Shown here piece after piece: positions 24,662 to 32,504 of a DNA stretch of 64,000 bases (positions within the stretch are counted from its first letter, which is position 1; each line of letters begins with the position of its first letter). Both the position numbers and the translations under genes were made by a program. Where the stretch lies: contig OZ244811.1 in the NCBI GenBank assembly GCA_965220105.1, forward strand, positions 2,728,001 through 2,792,000, written 5' to 3'. The DNA comes from Bin87 sp965220105. Its GTDB lineage: Bacteria > Chloroflexota > Dehalococcoidia > Lucifugimonadales > UBA3495. The notes under the pieces were generated by a model. It saw only the letters and a list, made by a program, of their open reading frames with translations, made no database searches and had not been told where the DNA came from.

Positions 24662-26497
24662 CTAGCGCGCGCGCTTGGCGTACTCCAGGTGCCCGAATAC
24701 GCCGGTCAGGCTGCCGAAGGTGTATTCAGACACCTCGTCCGGGTTCGCGACCAGGGTGGCCCGGACATTCACGATCGGGATGGTGCGGTAGGTGTCGTAG
24801 ATGTCATCGCCCATGCGCTGGGTCAAGCGGTGCCGTTCTTCCGGGTCGGTTTCTTTCAGCAGTTGGTGGTACGTTTCGTCGTAGAGCGTGCTTTCGATGT
24901 AGGCGACGCCCCCGGTGGGCCGCCCGTCGTCAACAGTCTTGCCGCCGCCGGCGTAGTAGTAGATGCGGGTGTTGGCGTTGATCTGGCGCAAGGTCTGACG
25001 CACCGGCAGGATGAAGTGGGCGTTGTGCTGGTCGCGGAAGGCGTCCAGCGCCCTGGCAAATTCCACCTCCACCAGTTTCACGTCGATGCCGATGTCCTCG
25101 AAGGACTGGGCGACGGTTTGGGCCACCTCGATGGTTTCCGGCAGGCCGGGCAGGCTGCTCTGGTAGACCTCCATGCTGAAGCGGTTCTGACCGTTATCAC
25201 CAGGGAAGCCGGCCTGGTCCAGGAGCTGCTTCGATCGCTCGGGGTCGTAACCGTACTTCTCTACGAACTCGCTTTCCCAGCGGGGATTCCAGCCCTCCAG
25301 GGAGTGATGGAACGTGGTGTTGTACATGGGTTCGCCGCGGCCCTTGAACAGCTCGTTGACGATCTGTTCCCGGTCGATGGCCCGGTTCAACGCCTCCCGG
25401 ACCAGGTTGCCGGTTTCGCCCGGAGCCGTCCACGGATAGTTTTCCGGATGCCAGTTGTGCTCGGTAACGTAGTACTGACCGAAAGGCAGAATGGTGAGGC
25501 CCACCGAGGGCAACGGGCTCTCGAAGACTTCCATACCTTCGTCGATGGCCTGCTGGTGCAGCACCTTTGGCACGTCCACCATGTTGGCCTCGCCGGTGAG
25601 CAGGATGGCCAGGCGGGTCAGGTCTTCCGCGGTGGAGGTGATTTTCAGGTGCTCGAACTCGGGGTTCACCCGCCAGTGGTCGTAGGGCACCGCTTCAAAC
25701 TCGGCGGTTTCCTTCAGGGTACGGCTCACGAACTGGTAGGCGCCGGTGCCAGCCGGTCCGGTTTCGAACATGGCGTCGCCCTCGGCGGCGTGCTGCGCCG
25801 CACTTCGCACTGCGGCGCAGGGCACCACCAGGATGTTGAACCACCAGGAGGCTACGTCCACCTGGGGTTCGGCCAGACGCATGGTGAAGGTGTAGTCGTC
25901 GATGACGTCCATGTTGCCGTTGGCGATCATTTCGGTCATGGAATCGGCGCCCATGAACTTCGTAACGGCGGCCTTGCACCCGGCCAGCGGGTCGGAGGTC
26001 TGCTGGTCGATGGTCAGGATGACGTCCTGGACGGTGAACTCGCCCCAATCGTGGTGGAAGGGGACTCCTTCCTGGAGGTAGAAGGTGTACTCCTGAGCGT
26101 CGGCGCTGATTTCCCAATCCCGGGCCAGTTGAGGATAGATCTCGGTGACGCCGGTTTTGGGATCAATGGTGGTCAGGTTTTCCCACATGGGTCGCATGGG
26201 CAGCTGGCCGCCGCTGGTGGCCAGCCAGGGCAGGAAGGTGTCCTGGGGCAACGGGGTAACCGCCAGGTGGAGCACGGGTTCTATTTCGGCTCCGCTGGGT
26301 TCCGGTGTGGTCGCAGGAGCGGCGGTGGCGTCGCCGCTGGAGGGCGCCGTGTCGGCTCCGCTGGGTTGAGCGCCCTCATTGGAAGGGGTTCCCGGGGAAG
26401 GGGTGGCCGGCTGGCAGGCGAGTACGACGGCCAGCGCAATCAGCAGCGTCAGTGCCATGGCCAGGCGCGGCAGGCTGGAACGGCGGGGATGTAGCAT
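24662..26497 (-). CDS. Peptide ABC transporter substrate-binding lipoprotein (SBP5), paralogue 3
   Basis: 611 residues, the longest of the five because of a longer Pro/Ser/Gly linker after the lipobox (VVLACQPATP) and a GGGKTVDDGRPTGG loop near residue ~540 in place of the NPDTGLP loop of its neighbours. SBP5 core motifs are intact (NRAIDREQIVNELFKGRGEP, SKQLLDQAGFPGDNG). ATG 26497 has GGAGG upstream. It has its own promoter (26679-26707) and terminator (24597-24635). The altered loop may mean a different ligand, which is inference. Confidence 0.92.
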   Translation of the reverse strand: MLHPRRSSLPRLAMALTLLIALAVVLACQPATPSPGTPSNEGAQPSGADTAPSSGDATAAPATTPEPSGAEIEPVLHLAVTPLPQDTFLPWLATSGGQLPMRPMWENLTTIDPKTGVTEIYPQLARDWEISADAQEYTFYLQEGVPFHHDWGEFTVQDVILTIDQQTSDPLAGCKAAVTKFMGADSMTEMIANGNMDVIDDYTFTMRLAEPQVDVASWWFNILVVPCAAVRSAAQHAAEGDAMFETGPAGTGAYQFVSRTLKETAEFEAVPYDHWRVNPEFEHLKITSTAEDLTRLAILLTGEANMVDVPKVLHQQAIDEGMEVFESPLPSVGLTILPFGQYYVTEHNWHPENYPWTAPGETGNLVREALNRAIDREQIVNELFKGRGEPMYNTTFHHSLEGWNPRWESEFVEKYGYDPERSKQLLDQAGFPGDNGQNRFSMEVYQSSLPGLPETIEVAQTVAQSFEDIGIDVKLVEVEFARALDAFRDQHNAHFILPVRQTLRQINANTRIYYYAGGGKTVDDGRPTGGVAYIESTLYDETYHQLLKETDPEERHRLTQRMGDDIYDTYRTIPIVNVRATLVANPDEVSEYTFGSLTGVFGHLEYAKRAR

Positions 26498-26678
26498 GCG
26501 GATACCTCCGTAATACTTCAAACGTAAATACTGCAAACGTATTGCCTCAGTTATCGGCGCAAGGGATATTCGATCTGCCGGGGAACGGAGCGGACGCGGG
26601 CCGCAATTGGACGGTACTCCTGCGCCTCGTTTGAGATCGGTTGAACTGGCAAAAAACCGTTCCCCCGATTAGCGCCGA

Positions 26679-26707
26679 ACAATAGCATCGCCATTCAGCA
26701 GTGTCAA
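26679..26707 (-). promoter_or_regulatory. Sigma-70-type promoter of SBP3
   Basis: TTGACA (26702-26707), 17-bp spacer ending TGC, TATTGT (26679-26684), - strand. The flanks match the other SBP promoters. Confidence 0.75.
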
Positions 26708-26745
26708 TTATCGGCAATCGTGATGGTCAACCCGAAGGTTAACAG

Positions 26746-26778
26746 CAAAAAGGGGATGGCTGTACGAAAACCATCCCC
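26746..26778 (-). terminator. Rho-independent terminator of SBP4
   Basis: GGGGATGG/CCATCCCC stem (26752-26778) followed on the - strand by TTTTTGCTG, 22 bp past the SBP4 stop. Confidence 0.8.
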
Positions 26779-26800
26779 CGGTTCGCTGAGCGCTTAGGGA

Positions 26801-28618
26801 CTAACGGGCGCGCTTGGCATACTCCAAGTGTCCGAACACGCCGGTGATGCTGCCAAAGATGTACTCCGACACTTCCTCCGGATTCACCACCAGCGTAGAG
26901 CGAATGTTGACTATGGGCATGACGCGATAGTTGTCGTAGATATTGTCGCCCATTGCCCGTGCCAGCTGATCGCGTGCGTCAGGGTCGGTTTCCACCAGGA
27001 GCTGGTGATAGGTTTCGTCGTACAGCGGGTCTTCGATGTACGCTACGCCTCCTCCGGGAATGCCCGTCTCCGGATTAATGTCACCAGTGTAGTAATAAAT
27101 CCGGGTGTTCGCGGTGATGGGCCGAAGGGTCATCCGCACCGGCAGCATGAAGTGGGCGTCGTGCCGGTCCCGGAAAGCGTCGATGGCGCGGGCGAACTCG
27201 ACCTCCACCAGCTTAGCGTCGATGCCGATGTCCTCAAAAGACTGCGCCAGGGTCTGGGCGACTTCGATGGTCTCCGGCAGGCCGGGCAGGCTGCTTTGCC
27301 ACACTTCCAAGCTGAAACGGTTCTTCCCGTTGTCGCCAGGGTAGCCCGCCTGGTCCAGCAGTTGCTTGGCCAGCTCAGGATCGTAGCCGTACTTCTCGCC
27401 GAAGTCTTCTTCCCAGCGGGGGTTCCAGCCTTCAAGGGACTGGTGGAAAATGGTGGTGTACATGGGTTCGCCGCGGCCCTTGAACAGCTCGTTGATGATC
27501 TGGTCCCGGTTGATGGCCCGGTTCATCGCCTCCCGAACCATATTGCCGGTTTCTCCAGGAGCGGTCCACGGTTCGGTGTCCGGGTTCCAGTTGACCTGGC
27601 TGACGTAGTACTGGCCAAAGGGCACAATGGTGAGGCCCACTGTGGGAAGCGGGCTTTCCAGAATCTCCATCCCGTCGTCAATGGCCTGCTGGTGGAGCAC
27701 CTTCGGAACATCCACCATGTTGGCCTCTCCGGTAAGCAGCATAGCCAGGCGGGTCAGGTCTTCAGGAGCGGTGGTGATTCTGAGATGCTCGAACTCAGGG
27801 TTCACGCGCCAATGGTCGAAAGGCACGGCTTCATATTCAGTAAACTCCTTCAACTCACGGTCCACAAACTGGAAGGCGCCGGTGCCGGCGGGCCCGCTTT
27901 CAAACATGGCGTCGCCCTCAGCCGCGTGTTGCGCCGAACTGCGAACCGTCATGCACCCTATTTGCAGGATGCTGAACCACCAGGAGGCCACATCCACCTG
28001 TGGTGAGGCCAAGCGCATCTTGAAGGTGTAGTCGTCGATTACGTCCATATTGCCGTTGGCGATCATCTCCGTCATAGAATCGGCGCCCATGAACCGCGAT
28101 AGCGGAGCTTTGCAGCCGGCGAGCGGGTCGGACATCTGCTGGTCGGCAGTAAGGACTACGTCGGCAACGGTGAACTCTCCGTGCCCGAAGTGGAACTGGA
28201 CGCCCTCCTGGAGGTGGAAGGTGTACTCGCCGGCATCGGGGCTGATCTCCCACTCGCGGGCCAGTTGGGGCAAAACGGTTGACACCCCGGATTCCGGCCA
28301 GATGGTGGTCAGGTTTTCCATCATGGGTCGGAACACCAGTTGACCGCTGCTGGTGGCAAGCCAGGGATAGAAAGTGTCCTGGGGCAGGGGCGTGACGGCC
28401 AGGTGCAGCGTCGATTCCGCGGTCACCTCTGCCGGGACCTGGGTGGGCGCCGGGGCGGCGGTGGCATCGCTGGCGGACGGCACCGCATCGGTGGTACTGG
28501 GCTGCACTGCTCCATCCGGGGGAGTCGCCGGATCGCAGGCGAGCGCTGCGGCCAGAGCCAGCAACAGCGCGAGGGTGATGACCATCCGTGGCATGTGGGT
28601 CAGGCGAGAAGCTGCCAT
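26801..28618 (-). CDS. Peptide ABC transporter substrate-binding lipoprotein (SBP5), paralogue 4
   Basis: 605 residues; lipobox AALACDPATP; SBP5 fold complete. It differs from the others at MTLRPITANTRIYYYTGDIN and ILQIGCMTVRSS, where the neighbours have VPCAAVRSS-like sequence, so its ligand pocket has probably diverged. ATG 28618 is preceded by GGAGG. Single-gene unit with promoter 28781-28809 and terminator 26746-26778. Confidence 0.92.
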   Translation of the reverse strand: MAASRLTHMPRMVITLALLLALAAALACDPATPPDGAVQPSTTDAVPSASDATAAPAPTQVPAEVTAESTLHLAVTPLPQDTFYPWLATSSGQLVFRPMMENLTTIWPESGVSTVLPQLAREWEISPDAGEYTFHLQEGVQFHFGHGEFTVADVVLTADQQMSDPLAGCKAPLSRFMGADSMTEMIANGNMDVIDDYTFKMRLASPQVDVASWWFSILQIGCMTVRSSAQHAAEGDAMFESGPAGTGAFQFVDRELKEFTEYEAVPFDHWRVNPEFEHLRITTAPEDLTRLAMLLTGEANMVDVPKVLHQQAIDDGMEILESPLPTVGLTIVPFGQYYVSQVNWNPDTEPWTAPGETGNMVREAMNRAINRDQIINELFKGRGEPMYTTIFHQSLEGWNPRWEEDFGEKYGYDPELAKQLLDQAGYPGDNGKNRFSLEVWQSSLPGLPETIEVAQTLAQSFEDIGIDAKLVEVEFARAIDAFRDRHDAHFMLPVRMTLRPITANTRIYYYTGDINPETGIPGGGVAYIEDPLYDETYHQLLVETDPDARDQLARAMGDNIYDNYRVMPIVNIRSTLVVNPEEVSEYIFGSITGVFGHLEYAKRAR

Positions 28619-28780
28619 CAGGTTACCTCCGTCGTTTATCGGCTATTCACGTCTGGTGTCCGTTCGTTTATTTGGCATTACGTAACGTCATTGCCGTTGG
28701 ATGTTGATGTACCGGAGGGTTATTCGTGAAATATGACGGAAAATTGCACTAATGGGCGTTCATCATGCGATTAGCGCGAA

Positions 28781-28809
28781 ACGTTAGCATTTCAAATTGC
28801 TGATGTCAA
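28781..28809 (-). promoter_or_regulatory. Sigma-70-type promoter of SBP4
   Basis: TTGACA (28804-28809), 17-bp spacer ending TGC, TAACGT (28781-28786), - strand, with the common GATAATTGACA flank. Confidence 0.75.
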
Positions 28810-28884
28810 TTATCAAACTGGCCCATGACTGCGCGGGCTGGCAGATGACTGCGCGGGCCAACAGACACACTGCGCTCGGACACC

Positions 28885-28919
28885 AAAAAGGAGGACGGCT
28901 ACTCCTGAACCGTCCCCCG
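28885..28919 (-). terminator. Rho-independent terminator of SBP5 paralogue 5
   Basis: A GGGGGACGGTTC/GCCGTCCTCC-type stem (28890-28919) followed on the - strand by TTTTTGGTG, 21 bp past the gene's stop. Confidence 0.75.
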
Positions 28920-28939
28920 ATTGGCTGGCAGTGGCGAGC

Positions 28940-30757
28940 CTACCGAGCTCTTTTGGCGTACTCCAGGTGGCCGAAAACGCCGGTCAGGCTGCCGAACACA
29001 TACTCGGACACCTCCTCGGGATTGACCACCAGCGTGGAGCGGATGTTGACGACCGGAATGCTGCGGTAGTTGTCGTAAATGTGGTCGCCCATGGTTTGGG
29101 CCAACTCGTGACGTTTGGCCGGGTCAGTCTCGGCCAGCAACGCGTGGTAGGTGTCGTCGTAAAGCTGGTCTTCCATATAGATTGAACCCCGGTCCGGATG
29201 GCCCAGGTCCGGGTTTATCTCGCCCGTGTAGTAGTAGATGCGGGCGTTGGCGTTGATGGGACGAATCGTTTGACGCAGGGGGATCATAAAGTGGGCGTCG
29301 TGGCGGTCCCGCACCGCGTCGATGACCCGGGCGAATTCCACCTCTACCAGCTTGGCATCAATACCGATGTCCTGGAATGCCTGGGTGACGGTTTGCGCCA
29401 CCTCGATGGTCTCCGGCAGGCCGGGCAGGCTGCTTTGGTACACCTCGACGTAGAACCGTTTTTGCCCGTTTTCACCGGGGAAGCCGGCCCGGTCCAGGAG
29501 CTGCTTGGCCAGCTCCGGATCGTAACCGTAATGCTGTTCAAAGTCGTCCTTCCAGCGGGGATTCCAGCCCTCCAGGGAGTCGTGGAAGATGGTGTTGTAC
29601 ATCGGCTCGCCGCGGCCCTTGAACAGCTCGTTGATAATCTGATCGCGGTTGATGGCCCGGTTCATGGCTTCACGTACCAGCACCCCGGTCTCTCCCGGGG
29701 CGGTCCACGGCTCAGTATCCGGGTTCCAGTTGACCTGGCTCACGTAGTATTGCCCGTTGGGGATAATGGTCATGCCCACCGTGGGTAGCGGGCTTTCCAA
29801 TACCTCCATGCCCTGGTCAATGGCCTGCTGGTGCAGCACCTTGGGCACGTCCACCATGTTGGCCTCGCCGGTGAGCAGCATCGCCAGGCGGGTCAGATCC
29901 TCCGGCGCGCTGGTGATTCTCAGGCGCTTGAAGTCCGGGTTCACGCGCCAGTGGTCGTAGGGAACCGCCTCGTACTCGGCAAACTCCCGCAGGTCCCGGC
30001 GCACGAATTGATAAGCGCCGGTGCCGGCCGGGCCCGTCTCGAACATGGCCTCGCCTTCGACTGCAAACTGGGCGGCGCTACGGACGTCATTGCACGAAAC
30101 CGACAGGATGTTGAACCACCAGGACGCAATGTCCACCTGAGGCCGGGCCAGTTTCATCGTGAACGTATAGTCGTCGATCACCTCCATGTTGCCCATGGCG
30201 ATCATTTCGGTCATCGAATCGGCGCCCATGAAAGCGCGCATCGGGCCCCGGCATCCGGGCAGCTGTTCGGCAATTTGCTGGTCGACGGTCAGGACGACGT
30301 CTTTGACCGTGAATTCACCATGACCGAAATGGAACGGGACACCCTGGCGCAGATGGAAGGTGTACTCCGTAGCGTCGGCGCTGAGTTCCCATTCGGTCGC
30401 CAACTGGGGATAGACTTCCGCCACGCCCGTCCTGGGGTCGATGGTAGTGAGGCTCTCCCACATGGGTCGGAAGGTCAGGTGACCGCTTTGGCTGGCCAGC
30501 CAGGGCAGGTACGTGTCCTGGGGCAGCGGGGTGATGGCCATATGGAGCATAGATTCGGACGCTGCCAAGGCCGGCTCCGTGGCCGCATCAGGTACAGCGG
30601 TGGGGCCCAGGTTGGTAGACTGTACCGCGGTGGGTGGTGAGGTTGTCGAGTCCTCAGTGGGTGTGGCCGGATTACAGGCCAGGCTGGCGGCCAGCGCCAG
30701 CAACAAGAGAAGCGGTATCGTTACGCCTGCTAGGTGGAGATCTCGGGAAGTCATCAT
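28940..30757 (-). CDS. Peptide ABC transporter substrate-binding lipoprotein (SBP5), paralogue 5
   Basis: 605 residues; lipobox ASLACNPATP. It is the most diverged of the array: CRGPMRAFMGADSMTEMIAM replaces the CKAPLKRFMGADSM region, and VSCNDVRSAAQFAVEGEAMF differs from the others. ATG 30757 (followed by a second ATG) has AAGGAGG in ideal position, which decides against the 27-residue longer frame. Its promoter at 30829-30857 gives a shorter leader (about 65 nt) than the other four (about 155-175 nt). Confidence 0.92.
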   Translation of the reverse strand: MMTSRDLHLAGVTIPLLLLLALAASLACNPATPTEDSTTSPPTAVQSTNLGPTAVPDAATEPALAASESMLHMAITPLPQDTYLPWLASQSGHLTFRPMWESLTTIDPRTGVAEVYPQLATEWELSADATEYTFHLRQGVPFHFGHGEFTVKDVVLTVDQQIAEQLPGCRGPMRAFMGADSMTEMIAMGNMEVIDDYTFTMKLARPQVDIASWWFNILSVSCNDVRSAAQFAVEGEAMFETGPAGTGAYQFVRRDLREFAEYEAVPYDHWRVNPDFKRLRITSAPEDLTRLAMLLTGEANMVDVPKVLHQQAIDQGMEVLESPLPTVGMTIIPNGQYYVSQVNWNPDTEPWTAPGETGVLVREAMNRAINRDQIINELFKGRGEPMYNTIFHDSLEGWNPRWKDDFEQHYGYDPELAKQLLDRAGFPGENGQKRFYVEVYQSSLPGLPETIEVAQTVTQAFQDIGIDAKLVEVEFARVIDAVRDRHDAHFMIPLRQTIRPINANARIYYYTGEINPDLGHPDRGSIYMEDQLYDDTYHALLAETDPAKRHELAQTMGDHIYDNYRSIPVVNIRSTLVVNPEEVSEYVFGSLTGVFGHLEYAKRAR

Positions 30758-30828
30758 GCTTGCACCTCCTTGTTTGGTGGCAAGGCACAGGTCATTCAGG
30801 ACCGCACAGCTAGCTATGTCGACGATTG

Positions 30829-30857
30829 ACAATACCATTCCCAGGTAATCGTGTCAA
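30829..30857 (-). promoter_or_regulatory. Sigma-70-type promoter of SBP5 paralogue 5
   Basis: TTGACA (30852-30857), 17-bp spacer, TATTGT (30829-30834), - strand. It lacks the TGC extension seen at the other four (TGG instead). Confidence 0.7.
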
Positions 30858-31110
30858 TAATCGTTATTATTTATCATCTATACGCAATAAACAATTTAGA
30901 TTCTCGTAAATTATTACGAATTCCAATTATCACATCGATTCGACAAACGGGACAACGCCATGGCCAACGGCAGGAGGCATTCGTTCCGCCGGTTCTCGAA
31001 CGGCGGCAGCGCCATTTCGCGGCCTCATCAGGGCGCCGGTCTTTGCGATTCAGGAAGCACCGGGCCGGCAAACGGGAGGGCAAAAAGTGGGCGGAAACGT
31101 CAGTTTGGGA

Positions 31111-31244
31111 CTCATGCGTACCCACTTTGTCATTGCGAGCGCAGCGTGGCAATCTCGTTGCCGTCCTTCGACAGGCTCAGGATGAGCGGGATTGCCACGT
31201 CGCTGCGCTCCTCGCAATGACTGATTAAAGTGGGTGCGCGTGAG
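31111..31244. mobile_element. Palindromic MITE-like element, copy 2
   Basis: 134 bp; arms almost identical to copy 1 (CTCATGCGTACCCACTTT at the left, inverse at the right). The centre differs: it contains a CTTCGACAGGCTCAGGATGA stretch instead of the copy-1 hairpin. It is flanked by near-perfect 10-bp direct repeats, CAGTTTGGGA (31101-31110) and CAATTTGGGA (31245-31254). The act/ccm promoter begins 3 bp past the right flank. Between 30858 and 31100 I see no gene. Confidence 0.78.
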
Positions 31245-31257
31245 CAATTTGGGATTG

Positions 31258-31286
31258 TTGACAGGGCTAATTGAATGTGATAATTT
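31258..31286 (+). promoter_or_regulatory. Sigma-70-type promoter of the complex III/ccm block
   Basis: TTGACA (31258-31263), 17-bp spacer with TGTGA at its end, TAATTT (31281-31286). It points at the first gene (31394) with a ~100-nt leader and is the only good promoter seen before the 13-kb block. Confidence 0.7.
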
Positions 31287-31393
31287 TCACGGGCCCTGAA
31301 TGGGCTGCGAATTTTTCGCTAATGGCTCCGGCCAGGCCGCGAGTCGCCCCCTAGAAAGCGATTCAAATTCCAGCGTAGGTAATTCGTCCCACA

Positions 31394-31690
31394 ATGACCG
31401 ACCCCAATGCGATGACCGCTGCGTTCTGGGCCGACGTTAGCCTCTGGCTAACCTATTTGTGGATTTATTTCCCCCTGGTCATCGTCTTTGCCTTCAGCAT
31501 GCTGGTGGCCCATGGCCTGATCCCTTCCGGCGTGCGGACTGGCACCTATCCAGCTGTCTTCGGATTACTCCGGTGGCCCATTACCTTCGTCGGAGTGGCG
31601 GCCCTGGCCGGCGCAGTGGTCATGATGATCCTGACGATAATGCAGACCCCGTTGACCTTGACCAACGTATGGGAGCGGCTGTTCGTCTAA
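31394..31690 (+). CDS. Small two-helix membrane protein heading the complex III cluster
   Basis: 98 residues, not recognised. Two hydrophobic helices (LWIYFPLVIVFAFSMLVAHG and ITFVGVAALAGAVVMMILTI) with a short polar loop, no heme motif. It is the first gene downstream of a good promoter, ~105 bp before ActA on the same strand, so it may be an accessory or assembly subunit of the alternative complex III. Family assignment would need a profile search. Confidence 0.65.
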   Translation: MTDPNAMTAAFWADVSLWLTYLWIYFPLVIVFAFSMLVAHGLIPSGVRTGTYPAVFGLLRWPITFVGVAALAGAVVMMILTIMQTPLTLTNVWERLFV

Positions 31691-31795
31691 TACGCGCCGA
31701 CTCAATTCGTTGCGCGTTTACGCCATCCCAAGCCACCCACCCTATCCACCCAACCATAAAGACCAGCCAAAAAGCCAAGTCAATCCGACCGACCG

Positions 31796-32476
31796 ATGCC
31801 TCCGCTCCCCCCTATCCGACAACTGATACCCATGGCGCTGGCGGGGTTCGTGGCGACCGCCATCGTGGCTTTTATCCTGGTGGTGTTGTTCATTTCCTGG
31901 TTCTCCAACCCTCCTTTCGGTTGGGGCAACGCGCCCGACCAGCCGATACCCTTCCCCCACACCGTCCACGCCGGGCCGGTGGAGGAAGGCGGCCACGCCA
32001 TTCAGTGCGAGTTCTGCCACCGCAACGTGACCACCGGTGCGGCAGCCACGGTCCCCGCGGTGGAGGTCTGCCTCATCTGCCATAAGCAGGTAAACGGGGC
32101 CAACGTGCTATCCTCCGCCGACCAGGAACCCGAGACGGCCATCAATATCCAACGGGTGCTGGACAAGCACGCCGACGGAAGGCCCATCGACTGGGAACGG
32201 GTTCACCGGGTGCCGGACCACATCCGCTTCGTTCACGAAGCTCACCTGCGCTTCCTGACCCAGGGCGAAGAACGCACCGTCACGCTGCCCATCGGTGACG
32301 AACAGCCGCTGAACCTGCCCCTGCCGGTTGCGGAAGCCTGCTCGGTATGCCACGGCGAAATTACCCAGATGACCGAGGTGCAGCCCCAGGATGGACAGTC
32401 TCTCAAGATGGGTACCTGCCTGGACTGTCACCGGGAAAACAACGTCAGCACCGACTGCACAATCTGCCACAAGTAG
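31796..32476 (+). CDS. actA: Alternative complex III pentaheme cytochrome c subunit, ActA
   Basis: 226 residues. One N-terminal transmembrane anchor (~12-35) and five CxxCH heme motifs in order: CEFCH, CLICH, CSVCH, CLDCH and CTICH, the last at the extreme C-terminus. This is the ActA pattern: a membrane-anchored multiheme cytochrome facing outside that takes electrons from the quinol-oxidising core. Its hemes would be inserted by the Ccm proteins encoded ~8 kb downstream in the same direction. ActB1 follows with 28 bp between stop and start. Confidence 0.92.
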   Translation: MPPLPPIRQLIPMALAGFVATAIVAFILVVLFISWFSNPPFGWGNAPDQPIPFPHTVHAGPVEEGGHAIQCEFCHRNVTTGAAATVPAVEVCLICHKQVNGANVLSSADQEPETAINIQRVLDKHADGRPIDWERVHRVPDHIRFVHEAHLRFLTQGEERTVTLPIGDEQPLNLPLPVAEACSVCHGEITQMTEVQPQDGQSLKMGTCLDCHRENNVSTDCTICHK

Positions 32477-32504
32477 GCCGTCGGAGATAGGTCGTACAGC
32501 CACC

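Noticed and set aside
20237..30640. Long open frames on the + strand opposite each SBP gene
   Set aside because: High GC makes the antisense frame open; the five are parallel only because the sense genes are paralogues. No ribosome sites and no recognisable domains.
32391..32504. Longer N-terminus for ActB1
   Set aside because: It overlaps actA and would bury the Tat signal; ATG 32505 puts TRRNFL at the N-terminus.
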